This document shows positions 1 through 6,405 of a stretch of 12,838 nucleotides of DNA, in pieces. Numbering within the stretch: the first letter of the stretch is position 1; every line of letters starts with the position of its first letter. The DNA comes from Rhodospirillales bacterium (GTDB lineage: Bacteria > Pseudomonadota > Alphaproteobacteria > JAREAF01). The notes beneath the pieces are model-generated. The model saw only the letters and a list, made by a program, of their open reading frames with translations. It ran no database searches and had not been told where the DNA came from. A program made the translations under genes and the position numbers. The stretch is taken from assembly GCA_029240475.1 (NCBI GenBank), contig JAREAF010000034.1, forward strand, positions 1 through 12,838, in the 5' to 3' direction.

Positions 1-734
1 TTCCGGCAGAAGCTCCCTCCGAGGCGGCGGAGCGCTGGCGCGAACGCCTTCATGCGACGGCCGCCCCGCTCACCGAGGCGGAGGGATATGCGCTGCTGTC
101 GGACTACGGCATTCCGGTGCCCGCCCATGCGGTGGTCGGCTCCCGCACTGAGGCGGTTGCCGCCGCCGAGCGGATCGGCTTTCCGGTCGCTTTGAAGACC
201 GCGATGAAAGGGATCGCACACAAGAGCGAGGTGGGCGGCGTGCGGCTCGGCCTTTCCGATGCCGCGGCGGTGGCACGCGCCTACGACGAGATGGCTGCCC
301 GGCTCGGCCCGTCGGCGCTGGTGGCCGAGCAGGTGCCCGCGGCGGCCGAGCTGGCGCTGGGTCTGCTGCACGATCCCGGGTTCGGCCCGTTCCTCATGCT
401 CGCGAGCGGCGGCGTTTGGATCGAGCTGCATGGAGATGCCGTGCTTTGCCCTGCACCGGTCCCCGACGCCGAGCTGCTGCGGCTTGTGCAGGGGCTGAAG
501 ATCCGTCCGGTGCTGGAGGGCGCGCGCGGCGGTACGGTCACACCGGCCGAGGCGGTGGCGAATCTGATCAGGTGCCTGTCCCGCCTCGTCCAGGATCTGG
601 GCGAGTGCATTGCAGAGCTCGACATCAACCCGGTCCGCATCAGCGGATCGCGCCTGGTCGCCGCGGACTGCCTGGTCGTTCCGGCGAACGGCTTGCACGA
701 CGGGGCCGCCCGATCTACAGATCAAGGCAACTGA
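1..734 (+). CDS. Acyl-CoA synthetase (ADP-forming), C-terminal ATP-grasp part, 5' truncated
   Basis: The reading frame is open from base 3 to a TGA at 732-734 and gives 243 residues, so the N-terminal part lies outside the window. The visible part is an ATP-grasp domain of the acetate/acyl-CoA ligase (ADP-forming) family, which makes an acyl-CoA from acid, CoA and ATP. Family marks are the opening helix with LLSDYGIPVP (about residues 31-40 of the fragment), the nucleotide-binding strand and loop FPVALK...IAHKSEVGGV (60-80), and the closing ELDINPV (205-211), typical of the metal and ATP site. In full-length members CoA-binding and CoA-ligase domains come before this one; they are presumably just upstream. 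A GTG at 117 could look like a start, but the conserved sequence begins well before it. A BetI-like regulator follows after 37 bases. Substrate cannot be told; the cluster suggests a carboxylic acid catabolic step. Confidence 0.9.
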   Translation, partial: PAEAPSEAAERWRERLHATAAPLTEAEGYALLSDYGIPVPAHAVVGSRTEAVAAAERIGFPVALKTAMKGIAHKSEVGGVRLGLSDAAAVARAYDEMAARLGPSALVAEQVPAAAELALGLLHDPGFGPFLMLASGGVWIELHGDAVLCPAPVPDAELLRLVQGLKIRPVLEGARGGTVTPAEAVANLIRCLSRLVQDLGECIAELDINPVRISGSRLVAADCLVVPANGLHDGAARSTDQGN

Positions 735-740
735 GCCATC

Positions 741-758
741 GCCCGCTTGTTGCGGGGC
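741..758 (+). other. Short stem-loop before the regulator's ribosome site
   Basis: GCCCGC (741-746) pairs with GCGGGGC (752-758) if one G bulges, with loop TTGTT. It sits between the stop of the acyl-CoA synthetase gene and the GAGAGG ribosome site (761-766) of the TetR gene. No T-run follows, so it does not look like a terminator. It may only slow or modulate translation of the regulator, or be a chance pairing in GC-rich DNA. Confidence 0.25.
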
Positions 759-771
759 CTGAGAGGAACCG

Positions 772-1404
772 TTGCGCACCAGCATCGAGAAGATTCGCCG
801 CCGCGATCTGGTGGAGGCCGCCTTCCAGACCTTCCTGGAGCATGGCGTCGGCGGCATGACGGTCGCCCGGATCGGCGAGCGCGCCGGCATGTCGCACGGC
901 ATCGTCAACTATTACTTCAAGAACAAGGACGCGCTCTTGAGCGCGGTGGTGCGCCACGCCAACTGCCTGATCATGCGCAAGGTGATCGCGCTGCTAAAGA
1001 CTGCGACCACCCCGCGCGAGCGCATCTCGGCGGTCATCGCGGGCAATTTCCCGCCGGAGCTGTTCACGAAGGAGACGGCGAGCGCTTGGGTCACCTTCTA
1101 CGGCGCCGTGCCCGATCATCCCGATTTCGAGAAGCTGCAGAACGCCGTGTACCGGCGGCTGCACAGCAACCTGATCTTCGATTTGAAGAAGCTGGCGGCC
1201 GATGAGGACGCCGAGCAGATCGCGCTGGGGGTGAGCGTCTGGATCGACGGGCTGTGGATGCGCTGCGCCATGGACCGCCAGGGCCTCAGCCCCGAGGACG
1301 CGATCCGCACGATCAACGAGTATGTGGACGTGTATCTGGAGCGCGCCAAGCCGGTGAACGGCCGCAATCACCGGAACGGCCGCTCGGCTCGGAAAACGGG
1401 CTAG
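772..1404 (+). CDS. TetR-family transcriptional regulator, BetI-like
   Basis: A 210-residue repressor. The N-terminal helix-turn-helix covers about residues 9-52 (RRRDLVEAAF, then MTVARIGERAGMS-HGIVNYYFKNKDALL). It resembles BetI, the choline-responsive repressor, in the RRR-[DQ]-L opening, the GIVNYYFKNK recognition helix, the AGNF segment (90-93) and the ligand-domain motif WIDGLWMR (157-164). The ligand is not predictable; true BetI is normally next to betAB, which are absent here. The chosen start is TTG at 772 because GAGAGG at 761-766 lies five bases before it and the next in-frame ATG falls inside the DNA-binding domain. The last 15 or so residues are rich in R, G and N and probably disordered. 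It probably controls the dehydrogenase gene downstream, where a palindrome overlaps a promoter. Known: TetR proteins usually repress neighbours. Inferred: the target here. Confidence 0.9.
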   Translation: MRTSIEKIRRRDLVEAAFQTFLEHGVGGMTVARIGERAGMSHGIVNYYFKNKDALLSAVVRHANCLIMRKVIALLKTATTPRERISAVIAGNFPPELFTKETASAWVTFYGAVPDHPDFEKLQNAVYRRLHSNLIFDLKKLAADEDAEQIALGVSVWIDGLWMRCAMDRQGLSPEDAIRTINEYVDVYLERAKPVNGRNHRNGRSARKTG

Positions 1405-1438
1405 CGCTTCGCCTGCTCCGCCCTTTTTTGAACGGCGG
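1398..1438 (+). terminator. Possible weak terminator after the TetR gene
   Basis: GGGC (1398-1401) can pair with GCCC (1420-1423), directly followed by six T residues (1424-1429). An overlapping alternative pairing is TCCGCC (1417-1422) with GGCGGA (1434-1439) around the T-run. The stem is short and the loop long, so this is a weak candidate, but the T-run is unusual in this GC-rich window and lies 20 bases after the stop codon. Confidence 0.3.
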
Positions 1439-1449
1439 ACGTTCCTTGC

Positions 1450-1483
1450 TTGATGCCCATCCAACAAAGTGGATAATCATCCA
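1450..1483 (+). promoter_or_regulatory. Candidate sigma-70 promoter with overlapping operator palindrome
   Basis: TTGATG (1450-1455) and GATAAT (1472-1477) with a 16-base spacer form a plausible promoter for the dehydrogenase gene starting at 1509. The palindrome TGGAT-AATC-ATCCA (1470-1483) overlaps the -10 box, and a further ATCCA (1459-1463) makes a second inverted pair with TGGAT (1470-1474). A repressor bound here would block polymerase; the TetR product encoded just upstream is the obvious candidate. The AT-rich patch stands out from its surroundings. Boxes and palindrome are read directly; the regulator assignment is inference. Confidence 0.5.
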
Positions 1484-1508
1484 GCTTCCGCGCGGATGAG
1501 GTGATCCG

Positions 1509-2549
1509 ATGGTCGAGATGATGTGGGCGGCGATGCTGACCCGGCCGGGTCAGCGGCTGGAGATCCGGCGGGTGCCGGTGCCTGAGCCTGGCCAGGGCGA
1601 GCTTCTGGTCAGGCTGGAGGCCAGCGGCGTCTGCCACACCGATGTCCATGTCCGCGGCGCGTCCGATTTCCCGGGCGGCGCGCCTCGGCCGCTGATCCTT
1701 GGCCACGAAGGCATCGGCAAGGTGGTCACGCAAGGACCCGGCGCCACGCGGATCCCGCTCGGCGCGAGGGTGGGGGTGCCTTGGCTGCACGACACCTGCA
1801 GCCATTGCCGCGAATGCCTGACGGGATGGGAGTCCTTCTGCGCGACGCATCGCGCGCACGGCTACACGGTGCACGGCTCGTTTGCAGAATACGCCGTGGT
1901 GAAGGAAGCCTACACCCTCGCCATACCGGACCAGCTCGAGCCCGCCGAGGCCGCGCCGCTGATGTGCGCCGGCGTGACTGCCTATGGGGCGGTGCGCAAG
2001 GCGGCGCTGGAGCCGGGCAAGCGCTGCGCCGTGTTCGGCTGCGGCGGCCTCGGCCAATATGCCATCCAGCTCGCCAAGCTCACCGGCGCCACCGTGATCG
2101 CGATCGACGCCAATCCGGCGAAGCTCGAAGCGGCGCGCGCGCTCGGCGCCGCCGAGACCTACCTGGCGGGCCCCGAGGCGGGGACGAAGATCCGCGCCGC
2201 CGGAGGGGCCGACGCCTGCCTCAACTTCGCCCCGACCCCGCGCGTCTGGCCGACCATTGCCGAGGCCATCAATCCGCTCGGCTGGATCATTTCGGTGGCC
2301 ATGGTGGCCGAGCCCGTGCCGCTCGTGCTGGAATGGCTCACCTATAACGGAGTGCGCATCACCGGAACCTCGGTGGGTACGCGGCAGGAGCTGATGGATC
2401 TGGTCGCCATCGCCGCGCACCACGGACTACGCATCCCGATGGAGCGGATCGCGCTCGGCGAGGTGGATGCCGGGCTCGACCGGCTGGAGCGCGGCGAGGT
2501 CGAGGGGCGGCTGGTGATCGACCTGGCGCGCGGGCTGCCGAGGGCGTAA
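1509..2549 (+). CDS. Zinc-dependent alcohol dehydrogenase (medium-chain, AdhP-like)
   Basis: A 346-residue medium-chain dehydrogenase/reductase, cytosolic, oxidising an alcohol to an aldehyde or ketone with NAD. Catalytic zinc ligands fit Cys42 (GVCHTD), His66 with Glu67 (GHEG) and Cys153 (MCAGVTAYGA). The structural zinc site is intact: Cys97, Cys100, Cys103 and Cys111, with the usual Cx2Cx2Cx7C spacing. The Rossmann motif GCGGLG is at 177-182, and Asp200 at the end of the second strand (VIAIDAN) indicates NAD rather than NADP. The length matches the 340-350 residues usual for the bacterial AdhP group. The start ATG at 1509 is preceded by GAGGTGA (1499-1505). It is the first gene after the candidate promoter/operator and lies 29 bases before the reductase gene, probably in the same operon. 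The substrate is unknown; a hydroxylated intermediate of the pathway is a reasonable guess. Confidence 0.93.
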   Translation: MVEMMWAAMLTRPGQRLEIRRVPVPEPGQGELLVRLEASGVCHTDVHVRGASDFPGGAPRPLILGHEGIGKVVTQGPGATRIPLGARVGVPWLHDTCSHCRECLTGWESFCATHRAHGYTVHGSFAEYAVVKEAYTLAIPDQLEPAEAAPLMCAGVTAYGAVRKAALEPGKRCAVFGCGGLGQYAIQLAKLTGATVIAIDANPAKLEAARALGAAETYLAGPEAGTKIRAAGGADACLNFAPTPRVWPTIAEAINPLGWIISVAMVAEPVPLVLEWLTYNGVRITGTSVGTRQELMDLVAIAAHHGLRIPMERIALGEVDAGLDRLERGEVEGRLVIDLARGLPRA

Positions 2550-2578
2550 ACAGGCCGGCCGCAGCCCATGGAGGCAAG

Positions 2579-3607
2579 ATGTCCGAGGCCTGCCGGCTCA
2601 CTGTCGCCCGCGTGCTCGAGGAGACTGCGGATGCGCGCTCCTTCGAGCTGTCGGTGCCGCCGGCGCTCGCCGACCGCTTCCGCTACAAGCCCGGCCAGTT
2701 CCTGACCTTCCTCGTGCCCGCGGAAGGCGGTGCCGTCCGGCGCTGCTATTCGCTCTGCACCGCTCCCGGGATCGACGCCCGGCCGGCCGTGACCGTCAAG
2801 CGCGTGGCCGGCGGTCGTGCCTCCAATTGGTTCAACGACCAAGTGCGCGCCGGGCAGGAGCTGGAGGTGCTGCCGCCCGCCGGCCGCTTCGTGCTGCGCG
2901 ACCCCCCTCGCCCGCTCTTTTTTTATGCCGGCGGCAGCGGCATCACGCCGGTGATGGCGCTGATCAAATCGGCCTTGCGCGATTGGACGGTGCCGACCGC
3001 GCTGCTCTATGCCAACCGGGATCGCGCCTCCATCATCTTCGAAGCGGCGCTCGCCGATTTGGCCCGAGCGCATGCGGAGCGCCTGACGGTCACGCACCAC
3101 TTGGATTCCGAGCGCGGCTGGGTGGCGGGCGATGAGGTCCGCGCGTTCGCGCAGCCCCGCCCCGCCGAGGCCTGGCACTATATCTGTGGACCCGCGCCCT
3201 TCATGGAGCTGGTGGAGCGGACCTTGATCGAGCTGGGGGTTCCGCCCGGGCAGATTTTCGTCGAGCGCTTCTCCTCCGACCTTCCACCCGAGCTCGCCGA
3301 GGCATTCGGCGCGGCGGAGATCGGGACGGACGCTATTCCGGCGCGCCTGCGCATCAAGCTCGAGGGGAGCATCAGCGAGGCCGAGTGCGCCGCCGGCGAA
3401 ACGATCCTGGCCGCGGCCCGCCGGGCGGGGCTGGACCCGCCCGCGGTGTGCGAGCAAGGGAGCTGCGCCAGCTGCCTGGCGAAGCTCGTCAGCGGAACCG
3501 CACGCATGCGCCGCAACGAGGTGCTGAACGAGGCGGAAATCGCCGAGGGCCTGGTGCTGACCTGCCAGGCCGAGCCGACCAGCGAGGCACTCGAAGTGGA
3601 GTACTAA
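2579..3607 (+). CDS. Oxygenase reductase: flavin, NAD(P)H and C-terminal [2Fe-2S] domains (PaaE/KshB-like)
   Basis: A 342-residue electron-transfer protein with three domains in the order flavin-binding, NAD(P)H-binding, plant-type ferredoxin. The flavin domain (about 5-105) has the RxYS motif as RCYS (55-58). The nicotinamide domain (about 110-235) has GGSGITP (118-124) and CGPAPFM (203-209). The [2Fe-2S] ligands are Cys291, Cys296, Cys299 and Cys329 (Cx4Cx2Cx29C), all present. This layout is that of reductases such as PaaE and KshB, which pass electrons from NAD(P)H to a diiron or Rieske oxygenase; GbcB-type demethylase reductases are an alternative. No oxygenase component lies in the window, so its partner must be elsewhere. 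GGAGG at 2570-2574 precedes the ATG. A strong hairpin starts four bases after the TAA. Family is sure; physiological partner is not. Confidence 0.92.
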   Translation: MSEACRLTVARVLEETADARSFELSVPPALADRFRYKPGQFLTFLVPAEGGAVRRCYSLCTAPGIDARPAVTVKRVAGGRASNWFNDQVRAGQELEVLPPAGRFVLRDPPRPLFFYAGGSGITPVMALIKSALRDWTVPTALLYANRDRASIIFEAALADLARAHAERLTVTHHLDSERGWVAGDEVRAFAQPRPAEAWHYICGPAPFMELVERTLIELGVPPGQIFVERFSSDLPPELAEAFGAAEIGTDAIPARLRIKLEGSISEAECAAGETILAAARRAGLDPPAVCEQGSCASCLAKLVSGTARMRRNEVLNEAEIAEGLVLTCQAEPTSEALEVEY

Positions 3608-3610
3608 AGA

Positions 3611-3636
3611 AGACTGGGCGCCCGAGCGCCTAGTTT
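3611..3636 (+). terminator. Hairpin after the reductase gene (terminator-like)
   Basis: AGACTGGGCGC (3611-3621) pairs with GCGCCTAGTTT (3626-3636) across an 11-base-pair stem, including two G-T pairs, with tetraloop CCGA. The 3' arm ends in TTT but no longer U-tract follows, so termination may be partial. It sits immediately after the TAA of the reductase gene and before a TATGAT box, and so may reduce read-through into the aldolase and methyltransferase genes. Confidence 0.5.
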
Positions 3637-3639
3637 CGC

Positions 3640-3645
3640 TATGAT
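3640..3645 (+). promoter_or_regulatory. Possible -10 box before the aldolase-like gene
   Basis: TATGAT lies 37 bases before the ATG at 3683 and just after the hairpin. No convincing -35 hexamer is found at 16-18 bases upstream, where the hairpin DNA lies. If used, it would need an activator or an alternative sigma factor. Low confidence. Confidence 0.25.
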
Positions 3646-3682
3646 CGGCCCCGCAGCCGGATGCGAAGGAGGGTGAAGAAGC

Positions 3683-4441
3683 ATGGCCACTGTGTCGAAG
3701 CTGAAGACCGCCGGCGATCTCGAATGGCAGGCGCGGGTGGATCTCGCCGCGGCCTTCCGCTGGTTCGCGCGGCTGAACATGCATGAGTCGGTGGCCAATC
3801 ATCTGAGCTATGCGGTGACGGCGGACGGCACGCAGTTCCTGATTAACCCGCGCGGCCGGCACTTCTCGCGCATCCGCGCGAGCGAGCTGCTGCTGCTGGA
3901 CGCGAACGACGAGGACACCCTTCGCAAGCCGAATGCCCCCGACCCGACCGCCTGGTACATCCATGGCCGGCTGCATGCCAAGCTGCCGCAGGCGCGCTGC
4001 ATCATGCACCTGCATCCGAAGAACGCGACCGTGATCGCCGCCCTCGCCGACAGCTCGATCCCGCCCATCGACCAGAACACGATGCGCTTCTATGGCCGCG
4101 TGGCGCAGGACGAGGCCTATGGCGGCATGGCCCTGTCCGATGAGGAGGGCGACCGGCTCGCAAAGGTCATCGGCGACAAGCCGGTGCTGATGATGGGCAA
4201 TCACGGGGTCATGGTGGTGGGCCCGACCATCGCCCAGGCCTTCGACGAGATGTATTACCTGGAGCGCGCCTGCGAGACTCTCGTCGCTTGCTATGCAACC
4301 GGGCGGGAGCTGCGCATCGCCTCTGCGAACGTAGCCGCGCTGACGGCGCAGCAATGGGTCGAATATCCCGAGCTCGGCGAGGATCACCTGGCCGAGGTGA
4401 AGGCGATCCTCGACGCCGAAGAGCCCGACTATCGCAGCTGA
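3683..4441 (+). CDS. Class II aldolase/adducin-family protein
   Basis: A 252-residue cytosolic protein with one aldolase II/adducin head domain (about 15-215). Zinc ligands are His109 and His111 (MHLHP) and His174 (GNHGVMVVG), all present. The glutamate that acts as acid/base in L-fuculose-phosphate aldolase (E73, followed by W) appears replaced: by eye the aligned position is Ala90 in TAWYIH. Many adducin-type members lack this residue and their reactions are not defined, so a true aldol cleavage should not be assumed. NPRG (55-58) matches the family's phosphate/substrate-loop region. The start ATG at 3683 is preceded by GGAGGGTGA (3668-3676). The methyltransferase gene begins 9 bases after the stop, implying co-transcription. 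Possible roles are retro-aldol cleavage, decarboxylation or epimerisation of a hydroxy-acid intermediate. Confidence 0.88.
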   Translation: MATVSKLKTAGDLEWQARVDLAAAFRWFARLNMHESVANHLSYAVTADGTQFLINPRGRHFSRIRASELLLLDANDEDTLRKPNAPDPTAWYIHGRLHAKLPQARCIMHLHPKNATVIAALADSSIPPIDQNTMRFYGRVAQDEAYGGMALSDEEGDRLAKVIGDKPVLMMGNHGVMVVGPTIAQAFDEMYYLERACETLVACYATGRELRIASANVAALTAQQWVEYPELGEDHLAEVKAILDAEEPDYRS

Positions 4442-4450
4442 CCCGGCCTC

Positions 4451-5239
4451 GTGATGACCGAGGAGAGTGAGCGGCCGGAGGAGTATGGCGACGACATGGT
4501 CGCCCTGCTCCAGCTGATCTGGGGCGAAGGCTTCATGACGCCCGGCAGCGTTCCGTATATCCGCCGGACGATCGCCGGCCGCGATCTTCGAGGCAAGAAG
4601 GTGCTCGACATCGGGTCGGGCCTGGGCGGCCACGACATCGTGCTGGCGCGCGACCATGGCGCTGAGGTGGTCGGCATCGACATCGAGCCCGAGCTGGTGC
4701 GGCGGGCGCGCCGTCTGATCGAGCGGGAGGGGCTGTCCGGCCAGATCCGCAGCGAGCTGGTGGAGCCGGGGGCTCTGCCCTTTCCGGCGGAGACCTTCGA
4801 CGTTATCTATTCGAGCGCCGCCTTCACGCAGATCGCCGACAAGAAGGGCATGTTCGCGGAGTGCTTCCGCGTGCTCAAACCGGGTGGCCTGCTCCTCTTC
4901 TATGACTGGATGAAGGCGCCAGGCCCCTACAGCGAGGACATGCAGTACTTCTTCAAGATGGAAGGCCTCACCTACGCCATGGATACGCTGGAGGCGCATG
5001 GCCGCATCCTGGCCGAAGCGGGGTTCGCCGATATCGAGCTGGAAGATGCGACCGAGGAATACCGGCGCGACGCGCACCGCGAATACGAGCTGCTGAAAGG
5101 CGAGCTGCGGCAGAGGATGATCGAGCTGATCGGCCCCGAGAAGGCCGAGCATTTCATCGAGGACTGGCGCTCCATGACGGTCGTGCTGGACAGGGGCGAG
5201 ATGCGCCCCGGCCGCTATCGCGCCCGCAAGCCGGAGTGA
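4451..5239 (+). CDS. SAM-dependent methyltransferase, sarcosine/dimethylglycine methyltransferase-like
   Basis: A 262-residue class I methyltransferase. Motif I is VLDIGSGLGG (51-60), the acidic end of strand 2 is GIDIEP (75-80), and the post-core motif is RVLKPGG (140-146) followed by LLFYDWMKAPG. The N-terminal YGDDMVALLQLIWGEGF (12-28) is characteristic of the group annotated as sarcosine/dimethylglycine or phosphoethanolamine N-methyltransferases and related small-molecule methylases. Because that segment is conserved, the start must be at or before it: GTG 4451 or the adjacent ATG 4454. The ATG at 4496, although preceded by GGAGGAG, would remove part of it. No strong ribosome site precedes 4451, so translation may depend on coupling to the aldolase gene 9 bases upstream. 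Motif I has Ser56 where relatives often have Cys. The methyl acceptor is not known. The stop is only 7 bases from the end of the opposing nitronate monooxygenase gene. Confidence 0.88.
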   Translation: MMTEESERPEEYGDDMVALLQLIWGEGFMTPGSVPYIRRTIAGRDLRGKKVLDIGSGLGGHDIVLARDHGAEVVGIDIEPELVRRARRLIEREGLSGQIRSELVEPGALPFPAETFDVIYSSAAFTQIADKKGMFAECFRVLKPGGLLLFYDWMKAPGPYSEDMQYFFKMEGLTYAMDTLEAHGRILAEAGFADIELEDATEEYRRDAHREYELLKGELRQRMIELIGPEKAEHFIEDWRSMTVVLDRGEMRPGRYRARKPE

Positions 5240-5246
5240 TGGCCGC

Positions 5247-6260
5247 TTAGCGAGCGTTGAGCCGCGCCAGCACCTCCTGCGCCTCCGCCATGATGGACGC
5301 GACCAGCTCGGCCGCCGACCTCACCTGATCCACCAGGCCGCAGGACTGCCCTGCGAACTGCGCCAGCTGCTCCAGGTCGCCGGTCATGTTCCGCAACGGG
5401 GAATCCGTGCTGAACCGGTAGACCGGCCGCCCCTCCTCCTCCGCGACCTGGGTGCGCGGAAAATCGTCGGGGCCGTGACCGAGCCAGCTGCCCTGCCAGC
5501 TCTCGGTCACGCTGTTCCGCAGCGTCCGGACCGGCGATTTGGGCGGCCAGTTGATGGCGAAGATGTCCGTATAGACCGTGTCCTCGGAGGCGGCTTCGAC
5601 CACGCGCCGCTTGTGGCTTTCGTGTGCGAAGGATTCTTCGGTGGCGAGGAAGGCCGTTCCGCAATGGATGCCTTGGGCGCCGAGCGCCAGGGCGGTGACG
5701 AGGCCTGAGCCGCTCGCGAACCCGCCGGATGCGATCACCGGGACGGACACGGCGCGCGCGACCTGGGGCAGCAGCACGAGCGAGCTTACCGTCCCGTGGA
5801 CATGGCCCCCAGCCTCGCTTCCCTGGCAGATGATCACGTCCGCCCCGGCCCGCTCGGCGACGATCGCATCGTCGAGGCGGCCCACCTGGTAGAGCAGCTT
5901 GCATCCTGCCGCCTTCGCTCGCCGGATCAGGTCCGGCCGCACCTTCCAGAAGAAGCACAGGGAATCGACGCGCTCCTCGAAGCAGGCAGCCAGCTCCTCC
6001 TCCAAGAGGGTCGGGTCGGTTCCATACGGGATCAGATTGACGCCGAACCCGCGATCGGTCCGCGCGCGCACGGCGCGGATTTCCCTGCGGATGAGCTCCG
6101 GCTTCTCGCGGACCATCCCGAGCAGCCCATAGCCGCCCGCCTGAGCCACGGCGGCGACCAGCTCGGACCGCGCGACACCGCCCATGCCGGCCTGCACGAT
6201 CGGCACCGCGCAGCCGAGCAGATCGCAGACGGGCGTTTTCAATGCCGGATGGTCATGCAT
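5247..6260 (-). CDS. Nitronate monooxygenase (2-nitropropane dioxygenase family)
   Basis: A 337-residue FMN enzyme with a TIM-barrel fold that oxidises alkyl nitronates such as propionate-3-nitronate, releasing nitrite. Seen are the N-terminal PIVQAGMGGVA (20-30), the catalytic-loop motif CQGSEAGGH (145-153) with His153 as the likely catalytic base, the FMN-phosphate segment VIASGGFASG (175-184) and LGAQGIHCGTAFLAT (193-207). The frame is open for another 100 codons upstream, but that stretch has no family similarity and overlaps the divergent hemerythrin gene. ATG at 6260 is chosen because AGGTGAGGG lies a few bases upstream and the conserved domain starts soon after. GTG at 6272 is a weaker alternative. 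The gene is divergent from the hemerythrin-like gene and converges with the methyltransferase gene. Some family members have other oxidoreductase roles, so the substrate is uncertain. Confidence 0.92.
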   Translation of the reverse strand: MHDHPALKTPVCDLLGCAVPIVQAGMGGVARSELVAAVAQAGGYGLLGMVREKPELIRREIRAVRARTDRGFGVNLIPYGTDPTLLEEELAACFEERVDSLCFFWKVRPDLIRRAKAAGCKLLYQVGRLDDAIVAERAGADVIICQGSEAGGHVHGTVSSLVLLPQVARAVSVPVIASGGFASGSGLVTALALGAQGIHCGTAFLATEESFAHESHKRRVVEAASEDTVYTDIFAINWPPKSPVRTLRNSVTESWQGSWLGHGPDDFPRTQVAEEEGRPVYRFSTDSPLRNMTGDLEQLAQFAGQSCGLVDQVRSAAELVASIMAEAQEVLARLNAR

Positions 6261-6405
6261 GACGGCGCTCACCCTCACCTCTGGCGACACCCGCCGGTCT
6301 CGCTGGATTGCATCGATTTTCCATCGAAAGCGCGTCAGGAACAGGGCGCAACAGTCGCTGTTTTCCCTCACGCGACGGATTACCAACATAGGAGCAGCCC
6401 AGCCC
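6261..6405. promoter_or_regulatory. Divergent promoter region, nitronate monooxygenase / hemerythrin
   Basis: These 145 bases separate two divergent starts and must hold promoters for both unless transcription comes from further away. Two small inverted repeats are visible: TCGAT-TTTCC-ATCGA (6313-6327) and GTCGC (6354-6358) with GCGAC (6372-6376). I could not identify convincing -35/-10 pairs in either direction. The first repeat is the better candidate for a regulator site. Confidence 0.35.

Noticed and set aside
772..1404. Assigning the regulator as true BetI of choline metabolism
   Set aside because: Similarity is good, but no choline or betaine aldehyde dehydrogenase gene or choline transporter is next to it, so only BetI-like is justified.
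1401..2423. A 340-codon - strand frame opposite the alcohol dehydrogenase gene
   Set aside because: It is a mirror of the dehydrogenase gene, whose zinc and nucleotide motifs are complete; the translation is Arg/His/Gly-rich and without domains.
2342..5152. A 936-codon open frame on the - strand opposite the dehydrogenase, reductase, aldolase and methyltransferase genes
   Set aside because: All four + strand genes have clear family motifs along their length. Stop-free antisense frames are common in very GC-rich coding DNA, and the translation is low-complexity, rich in R, H, G and L, with no domain I recognise.
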